A DNA stretch of 27,161 nucleotides from a virus. The stretch lies in IMG/VR virus record IMGVR_UViG_3300037213_000019, positions 1-27,161 of that record; one strand, written 5' to 3'. How positions within the stretch are numbered: position 1 is the stretch's first letter; the number at the start of each line of letters is the position of its first letter. Positions 1 through 9,500 of the stretch are shown here, in pieces. The notes under the pieces were generated by a model. That model was not told the origin of the DNA. It ran no database searches and saw only the letters and a program-made list of their open reading frames with translations. The translations under genes and the position numbers were made by a program.

Positions 1-1353
1 AAGCTGCTTCTCGGGGTCCAGATCTTGGCCCGTAAATCTGTGGCACCAGAAGATGGAGAAGTTACCTGTACCAAAGTACCCACCAAATGAAATATGTGTG
101 AAGCTGGACTCGGTGCCCCCGCCCCAATCTATACCCGCGTAGATGGACATACCTTGTGCTAGTCGTCGGAAGGATTCAATATCACCTAGTACAATCTCAG
201 GTTTACACACAGATTGTAGTTGGGCCCTGGTGATAGGTCGTACGCCGGAATCATAAGACCTGCCCAACTTCTCGTTCATGAACTGGGAACGAGAGTACTG
301 CTCTTGCGCTATCAGTATCTCTTTCCAGTCTACCCAAGGAACCATGATCTGAGGAACTCTATACCCCTCAAAAGTAACCTTGTCCCTGTTGTCTTCCCGC
401 ATCGGGTTCATAGCAGCCCACTGTGCCTTGGGATGCTGTGCAGAAATAGTCTCGCCGCACTTGTCACAGATTAAACCGGTAGACCCTATGTTTTTCTCCG
501 TCAGTACATTCCAATGCCAAGTACTTGAATCGCTAGGTAAACCATGCCTCTCACACGGTACTACCCACTCGTTCTGTGTGGAGAATTCTGACCAATAGAA
601 TTCAATAGTGTTATCTACGGACTTAGGCGTACCCGAATACAAGAACATCTTGTACTTAGAGTGAAATGCGCACTGCTCAATGACGGGAATGTTATCGATC
701 AAGATATCTTGAATTTCATCAATCAGAATTTGATCCGAGGCAATGCCACGCACTCGATCTGCAGTTAGATATGCATATCGAAGTCTGATTTGAGAATAGT
801 TGATGAACTTTTTGAAGAAGACAGCTTGATTGATGGACGACGAGGTATATGCACGAAGTAGAGGAGATGCATCTATCGCATCTTTAATACGATCATTAGA
901 AAACACTTTTGCCTGCTCGGCAGATGGAGCTACGTACAAAGATCTAAAGTTGCTAACTAGTGCAGAATAGCAAAGCATTCTATTGCCAAGCGTAGTGGTT
1001 TTTTCCGTCTGACGGCCAAAAACTAACAGCACTTTGTTAGCTGGGGTATCGTAAACCTTACGTAGGTACTCACGACCCTTAAATGAGAAGTCCGCAATAC
1101 GGCCAGCCTCAGGTATACGAATAGCTGTCTCTGCAAACTCGGATGGGGAGACACCAAGCAACCCTGTTGATGCCAAAGAACCAGACAATACTAAATCTTC
1201 AGGCTCTTCATCTATACCGAAGTCAACAGCCTCGCCATCTTCATCATAATCGAAGATGGGTTCCACTATCCCATGATCATCAAAGCAGTATGAAAGGGGG
1301 ATAGTGTGCGCAGATCTAAGTAGTTCAGCCTCTGATAATGTGATAGTTGCCAT
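1..1353 (-). CDS. terL: Phage terminase large subunit (3' end beyond left edge)
   Basis: ATP-driven DNA-packaging motor and nuclease that docks on the portal. 451 codons are visible from ATG at 1353, preceded by GGAGAGG. The ATPase shows a Walker A-like FGRQTEKTT (residues 112-120), Walker B QILIDE (208-213, Asp212/Glu213) and a coupling motif SGTPKS (240-245). A zinc-finger-like pair follows, Cys267-x2-His270 and Cys296-x2-Cys299, then a stretch ending NEKLGRSYDSG (360-370). That order resembles the GpA-type terminase family more than T4 gp17. The nuclease domain begins at YAGIDWGGG, with Asp409 as the likely first metal ligand; the remaining nuclease residues lie outside the window. It is the last leftward gene seen and is separated from the gene before it by a 203-bp gap with hairpins. 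No intein is present in the visible part. Identity is secure; the family assignment is inference. Confidence 0.93.
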   Translation of the reverse strand, partial: MATITLSEAELLRSAHTIPLSYCFDDHGIVEPIFDYDEDGEAVDFGIDEEPEDLVLSGSLASTGLLGVSPSEFAETAIRIPEAGRIADFSFKGREYLRKVYDTPANKVLLVFGRQTEKTTTLGNRMLCYSALVSNFRSLYVAPSAEQAKVFSNDRIKDAIDASPLLRAYTSSSINQAVFFKKFINYSQIRLRYAYLTADRVRGIASDQILIDEIQDILIDNIPVIEQCAFHSKYKMFLYSGTPKSVDNTIEFYWSEFSTQNEWVVPCERHGLPSDSSTWHWNVLTEKNIGSTGLICDKCGETISAQHPKAQWAAMNPMREDNRDKVTFEGYRVPQIMVPWVDWKEILIAQEQYSRSQFMNEKLGRSYDSGVRPITRAQLQSVCKPEIVLGDIESFRRLAQGMSIYAGIDWGGGTESSFTHISFGGYFGTGNFSIFWCHRFTGQDLDPEKQL

Positions 1354-1390
1354 GCCTCTCCAGTAAAAATGAACGGCTTGATCTGGTATA

Positions 1391-1419
1391 AGTATACTGA
1401 CAGGAATAGAGGATAGCCA
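1391..1419 (-). promoter_or_regulatory. Weak candidate promoter for the terminase gene
   Basis: On the leftward strand TATACT (1391-1396) lies 17 bp after TGGCTA (1414-1419), about 40 bp before the terminase ATG. The -10 matches sigma70 in 5 of 6 positions but the -35 in only 3. The -10 is part of a small inverted repeat, GTATA-AG-TATAC. It could instead be a phage-specific promoter for the fused polymerase. Confidence 0.3.
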
Positions 1420-1454
1420 TCACACTATTCCTACAATTCCCACTCGATAAAAGC

Positions 1455-1533
1455 AAAAAAACAGAGCCGACGAGTGCTGGACCAAGTTCATATACTTGAT
1501 ATATGAACTTTGTCGTGGTGGCCTTTACTCGTC
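1455..1533 (-). terminator. Compound hairpin terminator upstream of terL
   Basis: Leftward transcripts pass GACGAGT (1527-1533), then an inner 11-bp perfect hairpin (arms 1500-1510 and 1484-1494), then the complement ACTCGTC (1469-1475), and 7 nt later a run of seven T (1455-1461). This nested stem plus T-tract looks like a factor-independent terminator after the 176-aa gene. The 7-nt gap before the T run is longer than usual, so its efficiency is uncertain. Confidence 0.5.
1484..1510. repeat. Perfect 11-bp inverted repeat, 5-nt centre
   Basis: Arms AAGTTCATATA (1484-1494) and TATATGAACTT (1500-1510) are exact reverse complements around CTTGA. It can act as an RNA hairpin in the compound terminator or as a DNA site for a dimeric protein. 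It is AT-rich and lies in the only intergenic gap between the 176-aa gene and terL. Confidence 0.6.
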
Positions 1534-1541
1534 AAACATAG

Positions 1542-1557
1542 GCCGGCGTAAGCCGGC
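1542..1557 (-). terminator. GC-rich hairpin at the stop codon of the 176-aa gene
   Basis: GCCGGC (1542-1547) and GCCGGC (1552-1557) pair around GTAA, and the stem overlaps the TAG stop at 1557-1559. It is followed on the leftward strand by CTATGTTTGA, which is not a real T-tract. It is therefore either a weak terminator or an mRNA 3'-end stabiliser, possibly working with the larger hairpin downstream. Confidence 0.4.
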
Positions 1558-2087
1558 TAAACCTTACCCACCGCATCTTTAACTATCTCTGCCTGCCCTA
1601 GTCTGTGTGCCACATTGAAAACAAATGCAGCTATGTGCTCTGGGCTCTGCACCCCTAGAGGCATAGACACCATAGGCAACACCACTGACCAGCTATCCAC
1701 CTCCAGTATGTACTTTACGTTAGCTGGAGTGTCCCTAAAATGATCTGCTATCGCAGACATGATACACGCCTGCATGTTAGACCACCAAGGTGCCAATTCT
1801 AGAGCATCGTTTGTCATCTCTGCTATAGATTGCCTAACTTCAACAGAACGTGTCTCATCCATTCTCTTAGTAGCCAGATCAAAAAGAAACTTTCGATCTG
1901 TGTGGTAGAAGTGATAGATCAAAATTCCATCTTTAACCCCGAACTCTGTGAACAGTTTACCGATAGTCCATTCCTTGAACTTTGGTACTGCAGAAGCAAG
2001 AGCCTCTGCAGTTACAGTCCTGGTAGGTAAGTTATCTACTGCTTGTTGTTCACTATCATCTACTTGGTTTATCTGTTTCTCAGCCAT
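1557..2087 (-). CDS. Hypothetical protein, 176 aa
   Basis: I do not recognise this protein. The start is set at ATG 2087 because GGAGG lies seven bases upstream (GGAGGAAGCTGATGG) and it overlaps the stop of the previous gene by eight bases, which implies translational coupling. A longer reading from 2138 would run through that gene and has no such site. The protein has an acidic, Gln-rich N-terminus (MAEKQINQVDDSEQQ) followed by a mixed helical region with many aromatic residues, such as ILIYHFYHTDRKFLF and LAPWWSNM. No signal peptide, Cys cluster or clear membrane segment is seen. Its place between unknown virion-cluster genes and terL makes a head, tail or packaging role likely, but this is inferred from position alone. 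Confidence 0.75.
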   Translation of the reverse strand: MAEKQINQVDDSEQQAVDNLPTRTVTAEALASAVPKFKEWTIGKLFTEFGVKDGILIYHFYHTDRKFLFDLATKRMDETRSVEVRQSIAEMTNDALELAPWWSNMQACIMSAIADHFRDTPANVKYILEVDSWSVVLPMVSMPLGVQSPEHIAAFVFNVAHRLGQAEIVKDAVGKV

Positions 2088-2988
2088 CAGCTTCCTCCAA
2101 TAATCGGTCGGCCTCAGACATCGCATCAGTACCGCCACCGGACTGGCTATAATTTACACCAGCCACCTCTTCGATAGCAGGAATCTTGTGATCGTCCTTC
2201 TTCATGCGGAACTTTTCGAAGGCATTCAGAACTTCACGTAGAGCCACATCACTCTGGCGCATCTCATCCTCAGCAGCCTTGATGATAGACATGTAATCCT
2301 TCATCATACGTGCATGATCTAAGGATGCTGGGTCTCTCTCAATCTCCAGTACCTTCAGGAATGCTACGTCACGCATACGACGTGCTACAGCTCCAGTATT
2401 GATACTGGAAGGAGGACCCGACATACCCGCTAACCAAGGCACAACCATGTCTGCTATATCTGGCGATGCCCGCAGAGTGGTAACACGAGAATAGGCAGCA
2501 GGCTTATCATCCATGAACGCAACCCACTCCCCCATAGAGAGCAGCTTGCGATTCCAGAAGTAGTGACCAAATGCCTCTACCCCTTCTACCGTCAGCTTGA
2601 CTTTGTGATACTCGTTCAATCTCCTGACTGTCTCCTCCACACGGAGAGGAGACAGCAGGAGTTGCTCTGTACTCTCTCTTAGCCTTGGATTACCAAGAAT
2701 CTGGAAAGCTTCCTGAGCAGCAGCACTGGGATACCACAGGTCGTGAATACCATGAGATCGTAGATATTCACGAGTAACTAAATGCTCATCCTCAGTTCCC
2801 AGATTGGGTGTTGGTGCCCAAGGTTCTGGAAACGGGAGCATCTTTTCTTGCAACCTCTCTATGTATCTACGATTGACGGCATAGAGATTATGATCTTCCA
2901 GAATGTGAACGATAGTGTCGACCGAGTGCTTCTGCAACGACAGAAGATAACGAATGAACACCTCTGCTGGGGATCTGTTTACATCCAC
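2080..2988 (-). CDS. Hypothetical protein, 302 aa, two genes before terL
   Basis: Start is GTG at 2988, with GGGG six bases upstream and 14 bp after the previous stop; the overlapping ATG is out of frame and stops at once. The protein is soluble-looking and mostly helical. An N-terminal segment (about 8-50) is rich in short helices, and a charged helix occupies about 220-265 (MMKDYMSIIKAAEDEMRQSD). The C-terminus is Gly-rich then acidic (SGGGTDAMSEADRLLEEADG). Its last codons contain the ribosome binding site of the 176-aa gene. A small-terminase role is possible from its position near terL, but I see no convincing helix-turn-helix and leave it unnamed. Confidence 0.8.
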   Translation of the reverse strand: MDVNRSPAEVFIRYLLSLQKHSVDTIVHILEDHNLYAVNRRYIERLQEKMLPFPEPWAPTPNLGTEDEHLVTREYLRSHGIHDLWYPSAAAQEAFQILGNPRLRESTEQLLLSPLRVEETVRRLNEYHKVKLTVEGVEAFGHYFWNRKLLSMGEWVAFMDDKPAAYSRVTTLRASPDIADMVVPWLAGMSGPPSSINTGAVARRMRDVAFLKVLEIERDPASLDHARMMKDYMSIIKAAEDEMRQSDVALREVLNAFEKFRMKKDDHKIPAIEEVAGVNYSQSGGGTDAMSEADRLLEEADG

Positions 2989-3002
2989 GACAGTCCCCAG
3001 AG

Positions 3003-5018
3003 CTATGCTTGTGGCAGACTAACCAACGTCTTCAAACCAGCAACTACTTTATCCAAGTGCACCATGGACCGTTGTAATGCACCTTCATCCACAGAATTAA
3101 GGCCCATACGTGTAGCCACCAGTAACTCTGCTAATTTCCGTATAACTGCTTCGAACTCTGGTACGTAGCTAGCAAAAATGGTGACGTTCTCCGAATTGAT
3201 GAACCCTACTGACAGTATCTTGTCTACCGCTGTCGGGTCCTCGAGCATGGCCGCTTCCTTGAGCAGGTAGGCCCGAAGGTTGGGTAGGCTCTTCAGGTAA
3301 TCAGCAGCTGCTGACTTAGCCTTCTGAAAGCAATCCTTGAATAGAGTTACCGGTCTAGCTGGGAACCACAGCTCTTGGCTTGCTTGTTTCCGCATGCCTA
3401 CCAAGTCTTTCTCAAACTGTGCTGGGTCTTGCCCTAGTACAGTACCCAGGAAGACGGCATCATCCTTGCTCAAGCACACAGACTCCATGACCCCGGCCAA
3501 CTTGTCTATGGTCTCACCCTGAAAGGTGAAGTTCTTTCCACTATCTGTGATCACACGGATAGCAGTTGGTAGAGCACGAGCTTCTGCCACCTTGGTGTAC
3601 TCATCTGGAGATGAGGCCAAGTCAACCACTTCGTTGAAGGACAAGAAGCCACACTCTTCAGGAATTCCGTAATGTCCTTCCTCTATCATGGATACTTCTT
3701 TGAGTCCTGGCAGCTTAGTTATGATCAACTGCTCACCAGTAACGGTGTCACACTTGTACCCAGTACCTTCCGGCATTTCGATAGTTGCATGAATGTTGAT
3801 GGGCACAAACGCGATAGCACCTTCAGGGGTAGCATAGTAGAAGGAGCCGAAGCCCTCTGGGTCTGTGTCTAGCAGGTCTGTATGCCTACCAAGCGGTACA
3901 CCGGCGATGTTCTCCTGCATCGCTGACTCACTGCCGTTCGTGAACAAGGCCATTGGTAATAGAGTACCGCTGAAGTCCATCACCTTCGGAAAGACCCAAC
4001 CTACCAGCTCTCGGTTCTCATCCTGTGTCTTCACCTTGTAGAGACCGAACTGGTTGACCACTTCAATCTGAAGGTCCAGCAGTGTCTCCTTGACCACCGG
4101 TTGAGTAGTGATAGTCGTGGTGCCATCAGCCTCTACCCTGGATACCATGTCCCCACCTAGCGCACCTACTGCTGCCGGACGAGGAATGTCTTGAGAGTCT
4201 GGAATCAGAGCTTCAGTATTTGCTGTCTTGATCCGGAATCCACCTTCGATCTTTTGAATTTGGATGACGTTGGGTTTGATGGCCCCAGCTACCTTCTTCA
4301 GGTAGTCCGAGCCCCTAGCCTCCTGTAGAGAGGCATGGCCTAGCTTGTACAAAAATTCACCAACTACTGGATTCTTTGTCACTTGTGCGAACGTGACGGA
4401 GTTATCAGCACCCATCTTCTCTATAGCATCAGCAGCCTGTTCCTCTGTGATGGTCGGAAGAATGGCATCGATTAGGAGTTGTGTTTGAGCACTACTCTCT
4501 TTACCCATTCCCGCAGCTCCGATGTCTGCCATGATGGGACCACGAGCACCACCGTACTGCCTGTGTGGTGGATATAGCTGTTCGATCAAAGAAATATCAC
4601 CGGGACGTTCACGGATTGCTTCGAACAGGTTGGGCCTGAACAGGGCCTTCTTCAGACGCTCATCCGTCAGAGGCTCTACCTTCCCGTCGTACATCAGAAT
4701 ATCAAGAGGCTTCAGCTTACCATCCTGGATGATGACTGGGATCAAAGCCTTCTGTCTACCTTTTAGCACCTCAGGGGTGTCGTCATCTCGAGGATTGATG
4801 GCCATCCTATTGAGGAGTTCAATCTGCCCCAGACCATATCTCCGGTCAGCATCGATAGTACGAAGCACGACCTTCGGAGAGTAGTCACTGGAGTAGGGTA
4901 CTTGACGATACAGTTCGTCTAAGATTTGCTGAGGCCAGTCGTTAGCATCCTCGCTTAGACCTGCCTCCATGCCTGTCTTTTCGATCTGTATAGGTGCGTT
5001 GTCTAGAAACAGGTCCAT
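3003..5018 (-). CDS. Large hypothetical virion-cluster protein, 671 aa
   Basis: ATG at 5018 follows GAGGAG with six bases between, ten bases after the 94-aa gene, so the start is well supported. I do not recognise the family. The N-terminal third is rich in Pro and charged residues (VEPLTDERLKKALFRPNLFEAIRERPGD, roughly 113-140, is a charged helix). The middle third (about 250-480) looks beta-rich with many Gly and Thr, and the last 170 residues are helical. There is no signal peptide, membrane segment or catalytic motif. Size, mixed fold and position between the spike and terminase genes favour a structural protein, for example in the baseplate, neck or capsid interior. That is inference. 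Confidence 0.8.
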   Translation of the reverse strand: MDLFLDNAPIQIEKTGMEAGLSEDANDWPQQILDELYRQVPYSSDYSPKVVLRTIDADRRYGLGQIELLNRMAINPRDDDTPEVLKGRQKALIPVIIQDGKLKPLDILMYDGKVEPLTDERLKKALFRPNLFEAIRERPGDISLIEQLYPPHRQYGGARGPIMADIGAAGMGKESSAQTQLLIDAILPTITEEQAADAIEKMGADNSVTFAQVTKNPVVGEFLYKLGHASLQEARGSDYLKKVAGAIKPNVIQIQKIEGGFRIKTANTEALIPDSQDIPRPAAVGALGGDMVSRVEADGTTTITTQPVVKETLLDLQIEVVNQFGLYKVKTQDENRELVGWVFPKVMDFSGTLLPMALFTNGSESAMQENIAGVPLGRHTDLLDTDPEGFGSFYYATPEGAIAFVPINIHATIEMPEGTGYKCDTVTGEQLIITKLPGLKEVSMIEEGHYGIPEECGFLSFNEVVDLASSPDEYTKVAEARALPTAIRVITDSGKNFTFQGETIDKLAGVMESVCLSKDDAVFLGTVLGQDPAQFEKDLVGMRKQASQELWFPARPVTLFKDCFQKAKSAAADYLKSLPNLRAYLLKEAAMLEDPTAVDKILSVGFINSENVTIFASYVPEFEAVIRKLAELLVATRMGLNSVDEGALQRSMVHLDKVVAGLKTLVSLPQA

Positions 5019-5028
5019 GATAAACTCC

Positions 5029-5313
5029 TCACGTAATTTTTGCAGTGACCGGCCCGCCAGTAGCTGATGAACCTATAACCACTGCTGCTGAAGTAAGCTG
5101 TGCACAGACACCGGTAGCTACAGCATCCGCTATAGCACGTGCCAAAGTTTGATCCAATGTTACTGGAATCTGCCCGGTAACGGATGTCTTCACATCCACA
5201 GTACCATCCGCATTTGGTGTCTTTACCAAAGACATCGCAGGGGCTGAACCGATAGGTTTTGCTATCAGCAAAGCATAAATGGCATCAGACATGACGGAAG
5301 GTACAAGAGGCAT
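5029..5313 (-). CDS. Small hypothetical protein, 94 aa
   Basis: The ATG at 5313 lies five bases after the spike stop codon, so it is probably translated by coupling; no clear Shine-Dalgarno is visible. A second in-frame ATG at 5292 (MSDAIYALL) is an alternative start. The chain is Ala/Thr/Val-rich with few charges and ends in a predicted beta-rich tail (AAVVIGSSATGGPVTAKIT). The composition resembles small virion proteins, and its position directly after the spike suggests a tail or baseplate accessory role. No family is recognised. Confidence 0.65.
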   Translation of the reverse strand: MPLVPSVMSDAIYALLIAKPIGSAPAMSLVKTPNADGTVDVKTSVTGQIPVTLDQTLARAIADAVATGVCAQLTSAAVVIGSSATGGPVTAKIT

Positions 5314-5318
5314 TTGAT

Positions 5319-6557
5319 CTATTTAACCACAACTTTCTTGGCCAGAATAGCTTGCAACGTACCTACCTGTGTAGGTGGAGCGTACGGCAAATGTGTATGA
5401 GTAGCAAGCCACTGCACTAACTGTAACCCAAGAGGGGGCGGCTCGGAAGCGTCAGGACCACCTATTTTTGTAAGGGGGGCGTCGATTGTCTTGATCTTAG
5501 CCCAAGTCTCGGTGCTTGAGTCTGCACCAGTGATGGTATGTTCACCTGTGATGGTCTCAGTAACCTTACCGTTCACAGTTACTGAACGGTCTCCAGTTAC
5601 CTGAATGGTCTGGTCACCTCCGACCGTCAAGGAATCATCCTGCTTCACCTCCACCGTACGAGAGCCAGCTTGCATGGAGTAGGAATAGCCATCCTTAGAT
5701 ATCCTAAGTACATAGGCCGGGTCTCCAGAGACTTGGCCACTCATAGGATCTATATTCCCCGGTGCAACCACAACCTCTATGTACGACTTGGCTGCTTTAG
5801 GGTCAGCAGTAGGTTCTGAATCTAATGAACCCACACTCACCTTGATTGAAGCGTTCTTATCCTGAGCAAACTCCCTGGTCAGAAGGGTAAACTCAGTAGG
5901 TGCATTGCCAGAGGGATCTTTCTCGACCGGGTGAACTAACCAAGACAATGAACCAGCAGCTGTGTTGAGTTCGTAGTTCTCACAAAAGTCGCGGATGAAA
6001 TTGGATATGGGAACATAGGCACGTTGGCAAATATTCGTAGACCCTATTTGCAGGACCCCACCCCTCTTTAAGATCAAAAAGTTCTCATCCCTACCCTGTA
6101 TCCATATATCCCCCGGATTCATCACAGGACGTCCAGCACGATAGCTAGCATCAGTGGTCTTCGGTGTAGTCGTGCCACCTGAGTTGGTGGTCTGAGCTGG
6201 AGGCATGTCATCAGGACTCTCTACATCTGGGTCTTGCGCCTCCTGTTTAACGTCCCCAGAGACAGCCCCTGTCACCTCTGGGGCTGTGATGAAACCCATA
6301 ACGAATGGAGACTCCTCATCTGAAGGCCAACATAGAACACAGATTGCCCCTACCTCCGGGCAACATGAGAATCCTTCTCCATTGTTGTAGTGCAAGTACG
6401 GAGACATTACCTGCACACCAGCCATCTGCTTCCCGCTATGCTGTGCAGTCCAATCCACAGTCATGTTTTGCACATTCACGCTTGCGACTACACCTGTCTC
6501 GAACCTGGCAGTCCTGTTACCAGTTCTAGCAGCAGAGTTTCTGAAGGAGGCAGCCAT
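5319..6557 (-). CDS. Baseplate/tail spike protein, gpV/gp5-like OB fold plus beta-helix
   Basis: 412 aa. The start is ATG at 6557, which shares a base with the polymerase stop (TGATG) and has GGAG eight bases upstream; a GTG at 6566 is in frame but less well placed. The N-terminus (about 20-92) fits the OB-fold domain of phage baseplate assembly protein V/T4 gp5: TGVVASVNVQNMTVDW, then PEVGAICVLCWPSDEESPFV. The C-terminal part has short beta-strand repeats (VEVKQDDSLTVGGDQTIQV and TVNGKVTETITGEHTI), typical of the triple beta-helix of membrane-piercing spikes. Near the tip is His387-Thr-His389, matching the HxH iron-binding motif known at the apex of spikes such as P2 gpV. It implies a tail with a puncturing tip, probably contractile. 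Confidence 0.82.
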   Translation of the reverse strand: MAASFRNSAARTGNRTARFETGVVASVNVQNMTVDWTAQHSGKQMAGVQVMSPYLHYNNGEGFSCCPEVGAICVLCWPSDEESPFVMGFITAPEVTGAVSGDVKQEAQDPDVESPDDMPPAQTTNSGGTTTPKTTDASYRAGRPVMNPGDIWIQGRDENFLILKRGGVLQIGSTNICQRAYVPISNFIRDFCENYELNTAAGSLSWLVHPVEKDPSGNAPTEFTLLTREFAQDKNASIKVSVGSLDSEPTADPKAAKSYIEVVVAPGNIDPMSGQVSGDPAYVLRISKDGYSYSMQAGSRTVEVKQDDSLTVGGDQTIQVTGDRSVTVNGKVTETITGEHTITGADSSTETWAKIKTIDAPLTKIGGPDASEPPPLGLQLVQWLATHTHLPYAPPTQVGTLQAILAKKVVVK

Positions 6558-9500
6558 CAGTACCACTCCGGGTGTTCTTTAGGGGGCTTGCCTAACTCGG
6601 CGGCATATACGATCGCCGGGATAGGATGGAGGCTGTGTATGTGACTCTGCCAGCCTTGTTGAGCTGCCTGGATAACAGTCTTTGCCAAATCTTCATGGTT
6701 GAGCTTCGCCATCCAGTCCTCTTGCATATCCATGGGTAGTACGTTTACACCCTTCAGTATGGGCTCGTGAACTATTGGCCGCTCTCCCTTAGCCATATGC
6801 CTATTCAGCGATGATACATATGTAGTCGGAGCAAAGTCACCACGGATAAAGTGTGTAGAAGACCCTGGGTCTTTGATCTTAGTAAGATTGGTAAGAGCCT
6901 TGATCACAATCTCATGGTTGCGTCTGCGAATTCCTTGCCCTTTATACATATTATCTAGATCACTCGCTAGCAAAGCTTGCACTGGCTCCAGCCCGGTCAA
7001 GGGGAGCATCTCATGCGGATTCACACGGCCTTCTGATATAGGCAGCCCTTTTTTGACTTCCGTACCTACTACCAGTGGTTTCTTATCATAGACAGGCAGT
7101 CCTCTAGACTGCGGGATGTAGTGTCGCTCGCCCTCTATGATCACATTGTGACCACCGGCTGTATCCTTTTCAATCTTAGTCACCTTCCCATTCACAGTAC
7201 TCAAAGTAGCAGAACCAGGAAGGTTCTTCGGGAACATGAGTAAGTCTTGTACCTGCTCAAACTGATCAACAAGGGATGATTTAGACGCTGCAGTGCCTCC
7301 GCCATGAAACGCCTTCATGGCGAGCTGTGTTGCACGTTCTCCCAAAGCCTGGCCAGCAAGTACACCTACATTCAAGCCTATCTCTGGAAGGGTACCATTC
7401 TCGGTTAGGCCATGGCACATTGCACATAGCCCTGGGCCATGCAGACAACGAAGCGGAGACCTTACTACCACCTTACCTACATTGTTGTTCCGGAAAGCAC
7501 TCCTGAGTTCTGGTGTGATGAGAGTTCCTGTCTTTACGACCTTACTGCCTAGCTTGATATCTGCGGCCGTATATCGATCTAAGATGTCCTTCTCATCTAT
7601 AGACAGAGCAATACCTTTGTCTGTGCCACAGTCATGATCTAAGATGAGATTGTTCATCGTAGAGTTTATGACCTGCTTAGTGATGTGCCCAGGCTCTTGT
7701 ACTGCTTGTACCTTCTGGATGACCCCCTTACGTCCACCACTAGTAGCTGTCCAATAGCCGGCAATATCAAGACCTTCAGCATAGGACCTACGTACAGGGT
7801 TAGGTAGTATCTCCCCCTTGTGATTGGCCATAAGCATAGGTGCTGTACGTATCTGCCTGATGGTATCTATGCCTCCCTTCATACCCATGTTATGCAGCAA
7901 CATGAGATTGTTGCCCTCTTCAGGTATGGCTTTTAGATGGGCATTCAATTCCTCTGTCGCCTTTGTATAGGCTTCGATAGCTTTAGCATCTCTAGATGGG
8001 CCCGACATTTTAGAAACCAGGGCATCGGCTTTGGCCAAAATTCTATCTCTGGCTTCCCGTTCGGGAGCCAAATCCTTTAGGCCGACAGAGAAGGCAGTCT
8101 GGGTAGCCCACATGTTTCCCAAGTCTTTAAGCTTGTTGATGGACTGCCCATACTCGTTCTTATGCTCCTTCGCAATGCGTGTCATCAGCTCTTCCTGAGC
8201 TGATGAGTTCAATGGATCTTTTGTCTCCAAATACCCCCGACGCATAGCCTCAGGTAGGGCACCAGCCACCATGAACCTGCCTACTGTAGAGTGTATGCCG
8301 CCAACCTTTACTTGATCTGTAAGTTTGACTTCTCCTTTTCTTACCGCAGCTTCTACATCCTGAATCGTAGAGAACTCATGGTTGGTGACAGCTCCTACAC
8401 GTGTAAGACCATACAGACCCAATTTACTTTCGCCAGATGGGCTATACATAATCCGGCCACTGGCGGGGCTGAATAAGTTGTTGGATGGAAACATCTTGTA
8501 GGCTTCAGCAACAGCATCTGAGCCGATAGGTACAAAAGCCCCCATGCAGTCCCAAACTGCAGCACCATTAGCCATAGTAAATGTCCAAGGGCCGGGGACC
8601 TTGAGATCGTACATGGTTTTGATCTCGCCAGTCGCCTTGGATAATACTACTCTATCCCAACCTACGTTTTCATTGAGAGCTAAATTGAACCATTTAGAAA
8701 GATACTCAGAACGTACAGACGTTGCAATCATTCGATCTAAGTTCTGTGTCGTGATTCGTGTTACACCACCACGAGACTGCTTGAGTACGGTATAGCTAGA
8801 AAAAGCTGCTGCATTATGACCGTGCCCATTACGTTTGGCCGCACCCGAATTACGTAAATGTTCCAGCAACTCCTCTTTAACTGCCTCGGGAAGTGGTACT
8901 TTATCTGCCCTGCCATGTGCTATTTTGCTGGAATTTCGCAACTTGGCAAGTGCCACTCTCTTTTCCGTGTGTTCTAGTTTGATCCAGTCAGCATCCTGCA
9001 CAGTACGAATAGAAAATGTAATAACCCAAGATGGTTTGCCGGCGGGAGTATGGGTAGGTGTACAACTTGCCACCAGCCCCAGTGATAGACCAAGAAGTTG
9101 TATACTCTCCATCAAATCTGGGCTAATGGTGCTGTAAGACATAGTAAACTGAGGAGCCCTATTTACACCATTGCTCCAGTTTACAGTACCATCTGTATCA
9201 ATCAAACCACAGAAAAGCCCCTGGCGAAACTCTACAGGGAAATGTAGAAAGCCATCAGGTAGGTGTTTGTTAGCAGCACCCTTTCCGATCAAAGGCTCTA
9301 GCCACAGACCTAATGCTGTAGAATGTACAGAAGACTTGAAAGACTGACACTTGTAATCGCCAAACTTGTGCGGAGCTGAGATATCTCCAGTATGTGCATT
9401 CTGTGCTATGTACTTACCAATGGCATCCCACTTGTCTGCAACATCTCTACCTTCCGCACCATAGGCCAAGTATACTGCTCTGCATTCCGAAGTGGATTCG

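Noticed and set aside
2087-2138. Longer N-terminus of the 176-aa protein from 2138
   Set aside because: It would extend into the upstream gene and ignores the GGAGG directly before ATG 2087.
2080-2988. Small terminase subunit
   Set aside because: The position is suggestive, but no DNA-binding motif could be defended.
6557-6566. GTG at 6566 as start of the spike gene
   Set aside because: ATG at 6557 has better ribosome-site spacing and the standard TGATG overlap.
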